In this document: positions 9,519 to 19,404 of the stretch, piece by piece
Layout of the letters: each line of letters begins with the position of its first letter
How positions within the stretch are numbered: position 1 is the stretch's first letter
DNA from: Roseateles noduli
Lineage (GTDB): Bacteria > Pseudomonadota > Gammaproteobacteria > Burkholderiales > Burkholderiaceae_C
Assembly (NCBI GenBank): GCA_002205125.1
Contig: NIOE01000004.1
Span: 1-64,000 of the forward strand
DNA: 64,000 nt
Reading direction: 5' to 3'
Position numbers and translations under genes: made by a program
Notes under the pieces: model-generated
Seen by the model: the letters and a program-made list of their open reading frames with translations, nothing else
What the model was told of the DNA's origin: nothing
Databases searched by the model: none

Positions 9519-9536
9519 CGCTCAAAGGATTAGGAA

Positions 9537-10055
9537 ATGGCAAAGTTTCAACCCCGCGCTCAGACCGAAGGCAACGACGACGGCCTGAAGGAAAAGATGA
9601 TTGCGGTCAACCGCGTCACGAAGGTTGTGAAGGGCGGCCGCACGCTGTCCTTCGCTGCGCTGACCGTGGTCGGTGACGGCGATGGCCGCATCGGCATGGG
9701 CAAGGGCAAGGCCAAGGAAGTTCCGGTCGCCGTGCAAAAGGCGATGGAATCGGCCCGCCGCAACATGGTCAAGGTCCAGCTGCGCAACGGCACCATCCAG
9801 CACAACGTGGTGGGTGAGCACGGCGCTGCGCACGTGATCATGGCGCCGGCTCCGGCTGGTACCGGCGTGATCGCCGGCGGCCCGATGCGCGCTGTCTTCG
9901 AAGTGATGGGCGTGACCGACATCGTGACCAAGAGCCACGGTTCGACCAACCCTTACAACATGGTTCGTGCCACGCTGGACGCGCTCAAGCGCTGCTCCAC
10001 GCCCGCCCAAGTGGCGGCGAAGCGCGGCAAGACGGTTGAAGAAATCTTCAACTGA
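9537..10055 (+). CDS. rpsE: 30S ribosomal protein S5
   Basis: 172-residue S5, involved in decoding accuracy and mRNA unwinding at the entry channel. The S5 N-terminal dsRBD-like region has [16 protein letters not shown] and [18 protein letters not shown]; the C-terminal domain has [21 protein letters not shown]. It lies upstream of rpmD by 16 nt. Confidence 0.97.
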   Translation: MAKFQPRAQTEGNDDGLKEKMIAVNRVTKVVKGGRTLSFAALTVVGDGDGRIGMGKGKAKEVPVAVQKAMESARRNMVKVQLRNGTIQHNVVGEHGAAHVIMAPAPAGTGVIAGGPMRAVFEVMGVTDIVTKSHGSTNPYNMVRATLDALKRCSTPAQVAAKRGKTVEEIFN

Positions 10056-10071
10056 GCGCCAGGAGATCGAG

Positions 10072-10254
10072 ATGTCTGAAAAGAAAACGCTCACGGTCAA
10101 GCTGGTCCGTAGCCCGATCGGCTGCCGTGAAGATCATCGCGCGACGGTGGTCGGCTTGGGTCTTCGCAAGCTGAACAGCACGAAGACGCTGGAAGATACG
10201 CCGGCGGTCCGCGGCATGATCAACAAGATCGCCTACCTGGTGCAGGTGCTGTAA
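10072..10254 (+). CDS. rpmD: 50S ribosomal protein L30
   Basis: 60-residue L30, full length. [18 protein letters not shown] followed by [19 protein letters not shown] is diagnostic. ATG 10072 is preceded by AGGAGATCGAG. Its place between rpsE and rplO is the standard one. Confidence 0.96.
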   Translation: MSEKKTLTVKLVRSPIGCREDHRATVVGLGLRKLNSTKTLEDTPAVRGMINKIAYLVQVL

Positions 10255-10279
10255 GCACGGCATCGACGAGGAACACAAG

Positions 10280-10711
10280 ATGCAACTCAATACCATCAAG
10301 CCCGCCGCTGGTGCCAAGCACGCCAAGCGTCGCGTGGGCCGTGGCATCGGCTCCGGTCTGGGTAAGACCGCAGGCCGTGGCCACAAGGGACAGAAGTCGC
10401 GTGCCGGTGGCTTCCACAAGGTCGGCTTCGAAGGCGGCCAGATGCCGCTGCAACGTCGCCTGCCCAAGCGTGGTTTCAAGTCGCTGGCTCGTCCGTTCAA
10501 TGCGGAAGTGACGCTGTCGGAACTGAACCTGCTGACCAGCGAAGAGATCGACCTGCTGACGCTGAAGGCTGTCGGCCTGGTGTCCGAGCTGGCCAAGGCT
10601 GTCAAGGTCATCAAGTCCGGCGAGATCACCCGCAAGGTGAGCATCAAGGGTCTGGGCGTGACGGCCGGCGCGAAGGCGGCGATCGAAGCCGCCGGCGGCT
10701 CCGTCGCTTGA
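10280..10711 (+). CDS. rplO: 50S ribosomal protein L15
   Basis: 143-residue L15, a late-assembly hub protein. The glycine/basic-rich N-terminal half ([21 protein letters not shown] and [24 protein letters not shown]) is the family signature. It is followed after 26 nt by secY. Confidence 0.97.
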   Translation: MQLNTIKPAAGAKHAKRRVGRGIGSGLGKTAGRGHKGQKSRAGGFHKVGFEGGQMPLQRRLPKRGFKSLARPFNAEVTLSELNLLTSEEIDLLTLKAVGLVSELAKAVKVIKSGEITRKVSIKGLGVTAGAKAAIEAAGGSVA

Positions 10712-10737
10712 TCAGCCAAGCACAGGACTAGGCAGCA

Positions 10738-12048
10738 GTGGCAAGCAACGCATCACAGTTGGCCAAGAGCGGCAAGTTCGGCGACCTGCGTCGCCGCCTT
10801 GTGTTCCTGGTGCTCGCGCTGGTCGTCTACCGTGTCGGGGCTCATATCCCCGTGCCCGGCATCGATCCGACGCAGCTCCAGCAGCTGTTCAAGGGTCAGC
10901 AGGGCGGGATCCTGAGCCTGTTCAACATGTTCTCGGGCGGTGCGCTGTCGCGCTTCACCGTCTTCGCGCTGGGCATCATGCCCTACATCTCGGCCTCGAT
11001 CGTCATGCAGTTGATGACGTACGTGGTGCCGAGCCTGGAAGCGCTGAAGAAGGAAGGCGAGGCAGGGCGTCGCAAGATCACGCAGTACACGCGCTACGGC
11101 ACGCTGGGCTTGGCGATCTTCCAGAGCTTGAGCATTGCTTTTGCGCTGGAGAGCTCGCCGGGTCTGGTGCTGAGCCCGGGCTTCGGGTTCCGCATCACTG
11201 CGGTGACGAGTCTGGTGGCTGGCACGATGTTCTTGATGTGGCTGGGTGAACAGATCACGGAGCGTGGTCTGGGCAATGGCATCTCGATCCTGATCTTCGG
11301 CGGTATCGCCGCGGGTCTGCCGGGCGCCATCGGTGGTCTGCTTGAGCTGGTTCGCACCGGCGCCATGAGCGTGATCTCCTGCCTGCTCGTGATCGCGATC
11401 GTCATCGGCGTGACCTACCTGGTCGTGTTTGTTGAACGTGGTCAGCGCAAGATCCTGGTCAACTATGCCAAGCGGCAGGTTGGGAACAAGGTCTACGGCG
11501 GTCAGAGCTCGCATCTGCCGCTGAAGCTGAACATGTCCGGTGTGATTCCGCCGATCTTCGCGTCGTCGATCATCCTGTTGCCGACCACGCTCGTGAGCTG
11601 GTTTGCGACCGGTGACAGCATGCGCTGGTTGAAGGACATCTCTGACGCGCTGCGTCCGGGACAACCGATCTACGTGCTGCTGTATTCGGCCGCGATCGTG
11701 TTCTTCTGCTTCTTCTACACGGCGCTGGTGTTCAACAGCCGTGAGACCGCAGACAACCTGAAGAAGAGCGGTGCGTTCATCCCCGGGATCCGTCCTGGAG
11801 ATCAGACGGCTCGACACATCGACAAGATCCTGTCCCGGCTGACGCTGGCAGGCGCGGTGTACATCACCGGCGTGTGCCTGCTGCCTGAGTTCCTGACGCT
11901 GAAGTACAACGTCCCGTTCTACTTCGGTGGCACCTCGCTGTTGATCATCGTGGTCGTCACGATGGACTTCTGGGCCCAGGTCCAGTCCTATGTGATGAGC
12001 CAGCAGTACGAGTCGCTGCTGAAGAAGGCCAGTTTCAAGGCCAACTGA
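10738..12048 (+). CDS. secY: Preprotein translocase channel subunit SecY
   Basis: 436-residue integral membrane protein with about ten hydrophobic segments, the pore of the SecYEG translocon. Recognisable blocks are [13 protein letters not shown] near the N-terminus, [15 protein letters not shown], the cytosolic loop with [17 protein letters not shown], and [11 protein letters not shown]. The start is GTG at 10738, preceded by AGGACTAGG. It lies between rplO and infA as usual in the spc-alpha junction. The plug and lateral gate regions look intact. Confidence 0.98.
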   Translation: MASNASQLAKSGKFGDLRRRLVFLVLALVVYRVGAHIPVPGIDPTQLQQLFKGQQGGILSLFNMFSGGALSRFTVFALGIMPYISASIVMQLMTYVVPSLEALKKEGEAGRRKITQYTRYGTLGLAIFQSLSIAFALESSPGLVLSPGFGFRITAVTSLVAGTMFLMWLGEQITERGLGNGISILIFGGIAAGLPGAIGGLLELVRTGAMSVISCLLVIAIVIGVTYLVVFVERGQRKILVNYAKRQVGNKVYGGQSSHLPLKLNMSGVIPPIFASSIILLPTTLVSWFATGDSMRWLKDISDALRPGQPIYVLLYSAAIVFFCFFYTALVFNSRETADNLKKSGAFIPGIRPGDQTARHIDKILSRLTLAGAVYITGVCLLPEFLTLKYNVPFYFGGTSLLIIVVVTMDFWAQVQSYVMSQQYESLLKKASFKAN

Positions 12049-12098
12049 AGGCGCCAGGCAAACAGAATATTGGATTCCAATTTGGCACGTGCGAAGGT

Positions 12099-12317
12099 AT
12101 GGCGAAAGATGACGTCATTCAAATGCAAGGGGAGATTCTGGAGAACCTCCCCAACGCAACCTTCCGAGTCAAGCTGGAGAACAGTCACGTCGTTCTCGGT
12201 CACATCTCCGGGAAAATGCGGATGCACTACATCCGCATCCTTCCCGGCGACAAGGTGACCGTCGAATTGACGCCGTACGATTTGAGTCGTGCTCGCATCG
12301 TGTTCCGGGCGAAGTGA
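12099..12317 (+). CDS. infA: Translation initiation factor IF-1
   Basis: 72-residue single S1/OB-fold protein that blocks the ribosomal A site during initiation. [19 protein letters not shown], the segment ending [20 protein letters not shown] and the C-terminal [12 protein letters not shown] are typical. It stands alone between secY and rpmJ. Betaproteobacteria often carry a second infA elsewhere. Confidence 0.97.
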   Translation: MAKDDVIQMQGEILENLPNATFRVKLENSHVVLGHISGKMRMHYIRILPGDKVTVELTPYDLSRARIVFRAK

Positions 12318-12379
12318 GCTTTTTAGCAACCCCCGGATCAACGCTGATTGAGCGAACAGAGTAGGTCAAGGAGCAGACC

Positions 12380-12493
12380 ATGAAAGTTTCGGCATCTGTC
12401 AAGAAGATGTGCCGCAATTGCAAGATCATCCGCCGTAATGGCGTGGTGCGTGTGATCTGTACCGATCCGCGGCACAAGCAGCGCCAAGGCTGA
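12380..12493 (+). CDS. rpmJ: 50S ribosomal protein L36 (zinc-ribbon type)
   Basis: 37-residue L36, too short for many gene-finding cutoffs. The zinc ligands Cys11, Cys14, Cys27 and His32 (CRNC...C...H) are all present, so this is the C-plus form. The ATG at 12380 follows AAGGAGCAGACC. It sits between infA and rpsM, its normal place in Proteobacteria. Confidence 0.97.
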   Translation: MKVSASVKKMCRNCKIIRRNGVVRVICTDPRHKQRQG

Positions 12494-12529
12494 TTGGCCT
12501 AACGACTGCAAGCGAATTAGAGGACGCAC

Positions 12530-12895
12530 ATGGCACGTATTGCTGGTATCAACATTCCGCCGCACAAGCACACGGAGATCGGTCTGACTTCGATCTACGG
12601 CATTGGCCGTACGACCGCGCAGAAGATCTGCAACAGCTGCGGTATCCCGCTGGACAAGAAGGTCAAGGACCTGAACGACTCCGATCTGGAAAAGATCCGT
12701 GAGGAAGTCGGCCGCCTGACCATCGAGGGCGACCTGCGTCGCGAGATGTCCATCAACATCAAGCGCCTGATGGACCTCGGTTGCTACCGTGGCTTCCGCC
12801 ATCGTCGCGGCCTGCCGGTGCGCGGCCAGCGTACCCGCACGAATGCCCGTACCCGCAAGGGTCCGCGCAAGTCGGCGGCGACCGGCAAGAAGTAA
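12530..12895 (+). CDS. rpsM: 30S ribosomal protein S13
   Basis: 121-residue S13, which bridges the 30S head to the 50S and touches P-site t[33 protein letters not shown] and the basic C-terminus [20 protein letters not shown] are characteristic. It is first of the alpha-segment genes rpsM-rpsK. Confidence 0.97.
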   Translation: MARIAGINIPPHKHTEIGLTSIYGIGRTTAQKICNSCGIPLDKKVKDLNDSDLEKIREEVGRLTIEGDLRREMSINIKRLMDLGCYRGFRHRRGLPVRGQRTRTNARTRKGPRKSAATGKK

Positions 12896-12921
12896 TCCGC
12901 GGCATCTGAAGAAAGCTAACC

Positions 12922-13326
12922 ATGGCAAAAGCACCCAATAACCAGGCTGCCCAGCGCGTTCGCAAGAAGGTTCGCAAGAACGTTGCCGACGGTATCGCCC
13001 ACGTCCACGCTTCGTTCAACAACACCATCATCACGATCACTGATCGCCAAGGTGGTGCACTGTCCTGGGCGTCGTCGGGCGGCCAGGGCTTCAAGGGCTC
13101 GCGCAAGTCCACCCCCTTCGCTGCCCAGGTGGCTGCCGAAGTGGCTGGCCGCGCTGCCCAAGAGCAAGGCATCAAGAACCTGGACGTCAAGATCAAGGGC
13201 CCCGGCCCGGGTCGCGAATCGTCGGTGCGCGCTCTGGCTGCGCTCGGCATCCGCATCAACTCGATCTCTGACGTGACGCCGGTGCCGCACAACGGTTGCC
13301 GTCCGCAGAAGCGCCGCCGCATCTAA
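12922..13326 (+). CDS. rpsK: 30S ribosomal protein S11
   Basis: 134-residue S11 of the 30S platform. [19 protein letters not shown] and the segment ending in [18 protein letters not shown] are family signatures. It is separated from rpsD by 257 nt containing a -10-like element and a terminator-like hairpin, an unusual gap in an alpha operon. Confidence 0.97.
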   Translation: MAKAPNNQAAQRVRKKVRKNVADGIAHVHASFNNTIITITDRQGGALSWASSGGQGFKGSRKSTPFAAQVAAEVAGRAAQEQGIKNLDVKIKGPGPGRESSVRALAALGIRINSISDVTPVPHNGCRPQKRRRI

Positions 13327-13382
13327 GCGGTGCTGCTGAACGGTCGCGATTAGTGCGATAATCCCCGGTTCGTTCAGAACAC

Positions 13383-13416
13383 GCCGGCTGGTGCGCGAGC
13401 GCCAGCCGGCCGTTTT
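13383..13416 (+). terminator. Terminator-like hairpin between rpsK and rpsD
   Basis: GCCGGCTGG (13383-13391) pairs perfectly with CCAGCCGGC (13402-13410), followed by CGTTTT. A -10-like GATAAT lies upstream at 13357-13362 without a clear -35. The hairpin could end the rpsM-rpsK message or act as an attenuator in the rpsD leader (S4 is the autogenous regulator of this operon in E. coli); the sequence alone does not decide. Confidence 0.55.
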
Positions 13417-13583
13417 GCTGAGGGGCTGAAAAGCACCTCGGTGGGTCGCGGTGGAAACGCCGACCCGGTTGAAGTCTCTGACTTCTTGAAGCCCACCGTC
13501 CGAGCCTACAAAAACACCGGCCGGACTCGCGCGTTGCACGGAATGTCTCCGAGCTCGCGTCAGATTGATGAAGGACACGCAAA

Positions 13584-14207
13584 GTGGCACGCTACCTCGG
13601 CCCGAAGGCCAAACTTTCCCGCCGTGAAGGCACTGACCTGTTCCTGAAGAGCGCCCGCCGCGCCATCAGCGACAAGGCCAAGTTCGACACCAAGCCTGGC
13701 CAACATGGCCGCACCTCCGGTCAGCGCACGTCCGACTTCGGCCTGCAGCTGCGCGAGAAGCAGAAGGTCAAGCGCATGTATGGCGTGCTGGAGCGTCAGT
13801 TCCGCCGCTACTTCGCTGAAGCCGAGCGCCGCAAGGGTTCGACCGGTGTCAACCTGCTGGTGCTGCTGGAATCGCGCCTGGACAACGTCGTCTATCGCAT
13901 GGGCTTCGGCTCGACCCGCGCGGAAGCCCGCCAGCTGGTCTCGCACAAGAGCATCACCGTGAATGGCGAAGTCGTGAACATCGCTTCCTACCTGGTGAAG
14001 GCCGGCGACGTGGTCGCCGTGCGTGAGAAGTCGAAGAAGCAGCTGCGCATCATCGACAGCCTGAAGCTGGCCGAGTCGATCGGTCTGCCGGCCTGGGTGG
14101 CCGTGGACGCCACGAAGCTGGAAGGCATCTTCAAGAAGACGCCGGATCGCGACGAGTTCGGCGCCGAGATCAACGAGTCGCTGATCGTTGAGCTGTACTC
14201 GCGTTAA
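13584..14207 (+). CDS. rpsD: 30S ribosomal protein S4
   Basis: 207-residue S4, the primary 16S rRNA binder of the 5' domain. It is the zinc-free form: [21 protein letters not shown] lacks the N-terminal CxxC cluster found in other S4 proteins. The S4 RNA-binding domain is seen as [30 protein letters not shown]-type sequence. It is flanked on both sides by hairpins with T-runs, suggesting a transcript of its own. Confidence 0.97.
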   Translation: MARYLGPKAKLSRREGTDLFLKSARRAISDKAKFDTKPGQHGRTSGQRTSDFGLQLREKQKVKRMYGVLERQFRRYFAEAERRKGSTGVNLLVLLESRLDNVVYRMGFGSTRAEARQLVSHKSITVNGEVVNIASYLVKAGDVVAVREKSKKQLRIIDSLKLAESIGLPAWVAVDATKLEGIFKKTPDRDEFGAEINESLIVELYSR

Positions 14208-14220
14208 TTCTTTCGTGCCT

Positions 14221-14254
14221 GCCGAGCGGCCCTGCAAGGGCCTGCTCGGCTTTT
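14221..14254 (+). terminator. Intrinsic terminator after rpsD
   Basis: GCCGAGC/GCTCGGC (14221-14227 and 14244-14250) encloses a second stem GGCCC/GGGCC with a 5-nt loop, and TTTT follows at 14251-14254. It lies 13 nt after the rpsD stop and about 95 nt before rpoA; I do not see a convincing promoter between them. Confidence 0.7.
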
Positions 14255-14348
14255 CCTCGTCCGGGCTCGCCAGCTGTTTAGGGGCGTGCCTGGTTGGTCC
14301 CTCAGCCTTATCGGTGTAACGAACCGAGGGTATTGAAAGAAAGACCTC

Positions 14349-15341
14349 ATGCAAACGAATTTGCTCAAACCCAAATCCATCACTGTGGAGCCCCTGGGCG
14401 GTCATCGCGCCAAGGTGATCCTGGAGCCGTTCGAACGCGGCTATGGCCACACGCTGGGCAACGCCCTGCGTCGCGTGCTGCTGTCCTCGATGGTGGGTTA
14501 TGCGCCGACGGAAGTGACGATCGCGGGCGTGCTGCACGAGTACTCCGCCATCGACGGCGTTCAGGAAGATGTGGTCCACATCATGCTGAACCTCAAGGGC
14601 GTGGTGTTCCGTCTGCACAACCGTGAGGAAGTGACCCTGGTCCTGCGCAAGGAAGGCGAAGGCCCGGTCACGGCCGCGGACATCCAGACCCCGCACGACG
14701 TCGAGATCATCAACCCGGATCACGTCATCGCCCACCTGTCGCAAGGCGGCAAGCTGGACATGCAGATCAAGGTCGAGAAGGGTCGCGGCTACGTGCCCGG
14801 CAACATGCGCCGCTACGGCGACGAGCCGACCAAGGCCATCGGCCGCATCGTGCTGGACGCCTCGTTCAGCCCGGTGAAGCGCGTCAGCTACGCCGTCGAG
14901 AACGCCCGCGTCGAGCAGCGTACCGACCTGGACAAGCTGGTCATGGAGATCGAGACCAACGGCGCCATCTCGCCCGAGGAAGCGATCCGTGCTTCGGCCA
15001 AGATCCTGGTCGAGCAGATGGCCGTCTTCGCGCAGCTGCAAGGCACCGATCTGGTCGACGTGTTCGACCAGGCCCCGGCCGCCCGTTCCAGCAGCTTCGA
15101 TCCGATCCTGCTGCGTCCGGTCGACGAGCTGGAACTGACCGTGCGCTCGGCCAACTGCCTGAAGGCCGAGAACATCTATTACATCGGTGACCTGATCCAG
15201 CGTACCGAGACCGAGCTGCTGAAGACCCCGAACCTGGGTCGCAAGTCGCTGAACGAAATCAAGGAAGTGCTCGCCTCGCGCGGCCTGACCCTGGGTTCGC
15301 GTCTCGAGAACTGGCCGCCCCAAGGTCTCGACAAGCGTTGA
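14349..15341 (+). CDS. rpoA: RNA polymerase alpha subunit
   Basis: 330-residue alpha subunit. The N-terminal dimerisation and assembly domain spans about residues 1-230 ([23 protein letters not shown]). A linker follows, then the C-terminal domain from about 245, with [23 protein letters not shown] and [18 protein letters not shown] containing the helix-hairpin-helix that contacts UP elements and activators. The length matches the family. It lies between rpsD and rplQ as in the standard alpha operon. An ATG start is preceded by GAAAGAAAGACCTC. Confidence 0.98.
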   Translation: MQTNLLKPKSITVEPLGGHRAKVILEPFERGYGHTLGNALRRVLLSSMVGYAPTEVTIAGVLHEYSAIDGVQEDVVHIMLNLKGVVFRLHNREEVTLVLRKEGEGPVTAADIQTPHDVEIINPDHVIAHLSQGGKLDMQIKVEKGRGYVPGNMRRYGDEPTKAIGRIVLDASFSPVKRVSYAVENARVEQRTDLDKLVMEIETNGAISPEEAIRASAKILVEQMAVFAQLQGTDLVDVFDQAPAARSSSFDPILLRPVDELELTVRSANCLKAENIYYIGDLIQRTETELLKTPNLGRKSLNEIKEVLASRGLTLGSRLENWPPQGLDKR

Positions 15342-15432
15342 TTTTTGAAAGAGGACGGGTCTGACGATCCGTCCGGTGCCCCCGGCAGTACCTGATCCGG
15401 CTGCTGGCAATAACTGAAGGAAGGAAAGCACC

Positions 15433-15822
15433 ATGCGCCACCGTAACGGCCTCCGTAAACTGAACCGCACCAGCGAACACCGCGCCGCGATGTTCCGCAA
15501 CATGGCGGTCTCGCTGCTGAAGCACGAAGCCATCAAGACCACGCTGCCCAAGGCGAAGGAACTGCGTCGCATCGTCGAGCCGCTGATCACCCTGGCCAAG
15601 GAAGCGACTGTCGCGAACCGCCGTCTGGCGTTCGACCGCCTGCGCGACCGCGACATCGTCGTGAAGCTGTTCAACGAACTGGGCCCGCGCTTCGCCACCC
15701 GTCCGGGCGGCTACACGCGCATCCTGAAGATGGGCTTCCGCGTCGGCGACAACGCCCCGATGGCGTACGTCGAACTGGTGGACCGCCCTGACGCCGCCGA
15801 AGGCGAAGGCTCTGCTGAATAA
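15433..15822 (+). CDS. rplQ: 50S ribosomal protein L17
   Basis: 129-residue L17 near the tunnel exit. [20 protein letters not shown] and [26 protein letters not shown] are diagnostic. GAAGGAAGG precedes the ATG. A small hairpin GGACGG/CCGTCC (15353-15374) sits in the 91-nt rpoA-rplQ gap. It is the last gene of the ribosomal cluster, followed by a clear terminator. Confidence 0.97.
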   Translation: MRHRNGLRKLNRTSEHRAAMFRNMAVSLLKHEAIKTTLPKAKELRRIVEPLITLAKEATVANRRLAFDRLRDRDIVVKLFNELGPRFATRPGGYTRILKMGFRVGDNAPMAYVELVDRPDAAEGEGSAE

Positions 15823-15842
15823 GCAGCGACTCGCGTCCGCGC

Positions 15843-15872
15843 AAAAGGCCAGCAGCAATGCTGGCCTTTTTT
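15843..15872 (+). terminator. Terminator of the ribosomal cluster
   Basis: AAAAGGCCAGCA pairs with TGCTGGCCTTTT around a GCAA tetraloop (15855-15858), ending in a run of six T. It lies 20 nt after the rplQ stop and is the cleanest intrinsic terminator in the window. Confidence 0.9.
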
Positions 15873-16011
15873 CTTGTGTGTCCGCGATACGCGCAACGCG
15901 GGCAGGGCATGGCGTCTGTCCAACGTCATGCGGGCCCGCTTGGCGCTAAGCTTCGCGCCTTTCCGACCTCACGGCGAAGCGAGCCCACCGGCCTGCATGC
16001 GCCCCGCGTTC

Positions 16012-17910
16012 ATGACTCCCTTTGCCCTGATGCGACGCCTGCTGCCGGCGTTGTTCCTGCTGCTGGCGCTGGCCTCGACCTTGCTCGCCGGAACGGCGCG
16101 CGCCGACGATTTCCTCGATCCCGAACAGGCTTTCAAGATCGACGTGCAGCTGACCGGCGATCGCGAGTTCCAGGTGAACTTCACGATCGCGCCCGGCTAT
16201 TACATGTACCGCGACCAGTTCAAGCTGGACGCGACCGACGCGAAGTTCGGCGACATCGCCTGGCCAGCCCCGAAGCGCAAGTTCGACGAGACCTTCCAGA
16301 AGGAGGTCGAGACCTATCGTGATCACCTGAGCATCAAGGTGCCGGTCGAGGCGCTGGGCGCTGGCCCTCTGAAGCTGGTGCTGACGGGGCAGGGCTGTGC
16401 GGACAAGGGCCTGTGCTACCCGCCGATGAAGAGCCAGCTGACCCTGGGCCTGAAGGGCTTCGGTGGCGATGGGGCCGTGAAGGTCGGCGCTGCGCCGGAT
16501 GCGCTCAGCGGCTTCGGTGTTGCCAATGCAGTGGCGGCCACACCTGCCGACGCGTCTCCGGTGACGGCGCCGCAGGAGGCGCAGGCGTCCTCCGCGAAGT
16601 CGGCGACCGGATCCCCGCTCGACGATGTGCTCGCGTCCGGTCGACTGTGGTTGGTCATCGGCGCGTTCTTCGCCGCCGGCGTCCTGCTGTCGCTCACGCC
16701 CTGCGTCCTGCCGATGCTGCCGATCCTGTCGTCGATCATCGTCGGTCAGGGCGAGGCTCCGTCACGCGCCCGCGGCTTCTTCCTGGCGTTCAGCTATTCG
16801 CTCGGCATGGCGCTGCTCTACACGGCGCTCGGCGTGGCGGCAGGGCTCGCTGGCGGCGGACTGGCGGCCTACCTGCAGAAGCCCTGGGTGCTCACCCTGT
16901 TTGCGCTGCTGCTGGTCGGGTTCTCGCTGTCAATGTTTGGCGTCTACGAGATACAGTTGCCCAGTCGCTTCACCGGCGGCGTCTCCGACGCCACACAGCG
17001 CCTGCCTGCCGGCAAGTTCGTCAGCGTCTTCGTCATGGGTGGCCTGTCCGCATTGATCGTCAGTCCTTGCGTGGCCGCGCCCTTGGCCGGCGCGTTGCTC
17101 TACATCAGCCAGACCGGCAACGTGGCCATCGGCGGCCTGGCGCTGTTTGCGCTCGCCTGGGGCATGAGCGTGCCGCTGCTGCTCCTGGGCCTCTCGGCCG
17201 GCACGCTGCTGCCGCGCGCAGGCGCGTGGATGGAAACGGTCAAATACTTCTTCGGCCTTCTGCTGCTCTCGGTGGCGTTGTGGATCGTGCAACCGGTGCT
17301 GCCGCCGGTGATTGCTCAGCTCCTGTGGGGCGCACTGCTGGTGGCTGTCGCAGCCCTGCTGGGGCTCTTTCAGCGGACCGAGGGCAGCACGCCCCGCGTC
17401 TGGCTGCGAAAGAGTGTGGCGGTGGCTGCGATGGTGTTCGGGGTGGCGCAATTCATTGGCGTCGCCGCCGGCGGGACCGACACGTTGAAGCCGCTGGCCG
17501 GCGTCGTCGGCGCCAGCAAGGCGGCGGGTGTTGCATCCGCCGCGGAATCCTCAGCGGTGAGCTTCCGCAAGATCGCGACGGTCGCCGAGCTGGACGACGC
17601 CTTGCGCAGCGCCGGCAGGCCGGTGATGCTCGACTTCTATGCCGACTGGTGCGTCTCGTGCAAGGAGATGGAGCGCTTCACCTTCACCGACGCGCGCGTG
17701 CAAGCCAAGTTGAACGGCGCCTTGCTCCTGAAGGCCGACGTCACTGCGAACAACGCCGGCGACCGGGAACTTCTGAAGCGCTTCAAGCTCTTCGGCCCGC
17801 CGGGAACGATCTTCTTCGACGCGAAGGGCGAGGAACTGACCGGCGTGCGCGTGATCGGCTTCCAGGATGCCGAGCGCTTCCTGCAATCGCTGCAGGCCGC
17901 GGGCCTTTGA
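16012..17910 (+). CDS. dsbD: Thiol:disulfide interchange protein DsbD
   Basis: 632-residue three-domain protein that passes electrons from cytosolic thioredoxin to the periplasm (DsbC/DsbG, cytochrome c maturation). A signal peptide (MRRLLPALFLLLALASTLLAG...) is followed by the alpha domain with Cys129 and Cys135 (GCADKGLCYPP). The eight-helix membrane domain carries LSLTPCVLPMLPI and IVSPCVAAPLAG, and the C-terminal thioredoxin-like domain has WCVSC at about residues 546-550. The start is uncertain: ATG 16012 gives a normal signal peptide, ATG 15997 adds five residues, and no strong Shine-Dalgarno sequence distinguishes them. It is transcribed after the rplQ terminator. Confidence 0.94.
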   Translation: MTPFALMRRLLPALFLLLALASTLLAGTARADDFLDPEQAFKIDVQLTGDREFQVNFTIAPGYYMYRDQFKLDATDAKFGDIAWPAPKRKFDETFQKEVETYRDHLSIKVPVEALGAGPLKLVLTGQGCADKGLCYPPMKSQLTLGLKGFGGDGAVKVGAAPDALSGFGVANAVAATPADASPVTAPQEAQASSAKSATGSPLDDVLASGRLWLVIGAFFAAGVLLSLTPCVLPMLPILSSIIVGQGEAPSRARGFFLAFSYSLGMALLYTALGVAAGLAGGGLAAYLQKPWVLTLFALLLVGFSLSMFGVYEIQLPSRFTGGVSDATQRLPAGKFVSVFVMGGLSALIVSPCVAAPLAGALLYISQTGNVAIGGLALFALAWGMSVPLLLLGLSAGTLLPRAGAWMETVKYFFGLLLLSVALWIVQPVLPPVIAQLLWGALLVAVAALLGLFQRTEGSTPRVWLRKSVAVAAMVFGVAQFIGVAAGGTDTLKPLAGVVGASKAAGVASAAESSAVSFRKIATVAELDDALRSAGRPVMLDFYADWCVSCKEMERFTFTDARVQAKLNGALLLKADVTANNAGDRELLKRFKLFGPPGTIFFDAKGEELTGVRVIGFQDAERFLQSLQAAGL

Positions 17911-17934
17911 TTCTGGAAAGACTGTCGCCGAAAG

Positions 17935-17964
17935 TTGAAGCGGCGGTCCTTTCCGTGCTACACT
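17935..17964 (+). promoter_or_regulatory. Candidate promoter of the initiator tRNA pair
   Basis: TTGAAG (17935-17940) and TACACT (17959-17964) are 18 nt apart, with the first tRNA starting 14 nt after the -10. It falls just after the dsbD stop. Confidence 0.65.
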
Positions 17965-17977
17965 CTCATTCTTCAGT

Positions 17978-18054
<77 letters not shown>

Positions 18055-18173
18055 GAATATTGAACGCTGTCTCAGGGCAGCGTGGTTGAACGAAACGAAG
18101 GCCGATCAGGCGTTTGAGGGTCGTTCAACAAATTGGCAGATCAGCGTCATCGCTGGTCGCCGCGCGGTACAGC

Positions 18174-18250
<77 letters not shown>

Positions 18251-18257
18251 ATCGAAC

Positions 18258-18289
18258 AAGGGCCCTCATGCGAGGGCCCTTTGTTTTTT
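18258..18289 (+). terminator. Terminator after the initiator tRNA pair
   Basis: Perfect 10-bp stem AAGGGCCCTC/GAGGGCCCTT (18258-18267 and 18272-18281) with an ATGC loop, then TTGTTTTTT. Because the selD stop on the other strand is only 8 nt away, it may also slow transcription coming from selD. Confidence 0.88.
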
Positions 18290-18296
18290 CCGGGCA

Positions 18297-19379
18297 TCAA
18301 CTGATCTTCAGCGGCGCGCCGTCGTCCGGTGCGATCAGGCGCCCAATGACGGCAGCGGCGCCGAAGCCGTGTCGCGCGAAGACGTCCAGCACGCGGGCGA
18401 CGGTCTCTGGTGCGCATGACACAAGCAGACCGCCGCTGGTCTGCGGATCACTGAGCAGTGCTTGTGTCTCCGCCGGCAGCGAGGCGGAAAGTGAGATCTC
18501 GGCGCCATAGGCGGACCAATTGCGTCCCGATGCTCCGGTGATCAGGCCCTCAGAGGCCAACGATCGAACGCCTTCGAGCAGAGGGACCGCCCCCCAATCG
18601 ATCTCGATCCCGCAACGTGAGCCCCGTGCGAGCTCGAGCGCATGCCCGGCCAGGCCGAAGCCGGTCACGTCGGTCAGTGCGTGCACGCCGTCGAGTGCCG
18701 CCAGTTCGGGTCCTGGCGTGTTGAGCAGCGTCGTTGTCTCCAGCATTCGCTGATACGACGCGTCGTCGAGTCTTCCCTTCTTCAGTGCCGCCGACATCAC
18801 GCCGACGCCAAGCGCCTTGCCCAGCACAAGCACGTCGCCCACCTTGGCATCTGCGTTGCGCTTCACGCGCGAAGGATGGACCAATCCGAGCGCGACCAGT
18901 CCGTAGATCGGTTCGACGGAATCGATCGTGTGTCCGCCGGCGATCGGGATACCGGCCTGACGGCAGACGGAAGCGCCGCCTTCAAGGATGCGTCCGATCG
19001 TCGTTGCACTCAGCACGGCGATCGGCATGCCGACGAGGGCCAATGCCATGATGGGACGCCCGCCCATCGCGTAGACGTCGCTGATCGCATTGGTCGCGGC
19101 GATGCGGCCGAAGTCGTGTGGGTCGTCGACGATCGGCATGAAGAAGTCGGTCGTCGCCACCAGCGCCTGCTCATCGTTGAGCCGATAGACCGCTGCGTCG
19201 TCCGAGGTCTCGATGCCGACCAGCAGCTCCTTGGGCACCGGCAGGGCGTTCGTGCTCTTGAGGATCTCCGACAGCACGCCCGGTGCAATCTTGCAGCCGC
19301 ACCCTCCGCCGTGGGAGAGCGAGGTCAATCGCGGCTCAGGGGCCGGGGCTGGAGTAGGCGAGGTGGCGAGGGACGTCAT
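18297..19379 (-). CDS. selD: Selenide, water dikinase (selenophosphate synthase)
   Basis: 360-residue enzyme making selenophosphate from selenide and ATP, the selenium donor for selenocysteine and 2-selenouridine in tRNA. The catalytic SHGGGCGCK places Cys27, Cys29 and Lys30 where E. coli has Cys17, Cys19 and Lys20; the active residue is Cys, not Sec. The Mg-ATP blocks TSDDAAVYRL, TTDFFMPIVDDP, AGGHTIDS and LTDVTGFGLAGH are intact. The start MTSLATS at 19379 is preferred, since longer forms overlap the DTW gene. It lies 25 nt downstream of that gene in a probable proQ-like/DTW/selD unit. No selA, selB or selU is in the window. Confidence 0.95.
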   Translation of the reverse strand: MTSLATSPTPAPAPEPRLTSLSHGGGCGCKIAPGVLSEILKSTNALPVPKELLVGIETSDDAAVYRLNDEQALVATTDFFMPIVDDPHDFGRIAATNAISDVYAMGGRPIMALALVGMPIAVLSATTIGRILEGGASVCRQAGIPIAGGHTIDSVEPIYGLVALGLVHPSRVKRNADAKVGDVLVLGKALGVGVMSAALKKGRLDDASYQRMLETTTLLNTPGPELAALDGVHALTDVTGFGLAGHALELARGSRCGIEIDWGAVPLLEGVRSLASEGLITGASGRNWSAYGAEISLSASLPAETQALLSDPQTSGGLLVSCAPETVARVLDVFARHGFGAAAVIGRLIAPDDGAPLKIS

Positions 19380-19404
19380 GGCGCCGCAGCTTACCCCTGG
19401 CGCT

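Noticed and set aside
13560-15698. Long minus-strand frame opposite rpsD, rpoA and rplQ
   Set aside because: A shadow of highly biased ribosomal-gene codons; the plus-strand genes are certain.
18297-19379. Selenocysteine in the SelD active site
   Set aside because: The catalytic position is an ordinary TGC/TGT cysteine context (GGGCGCK); no in-frame TGA is present.
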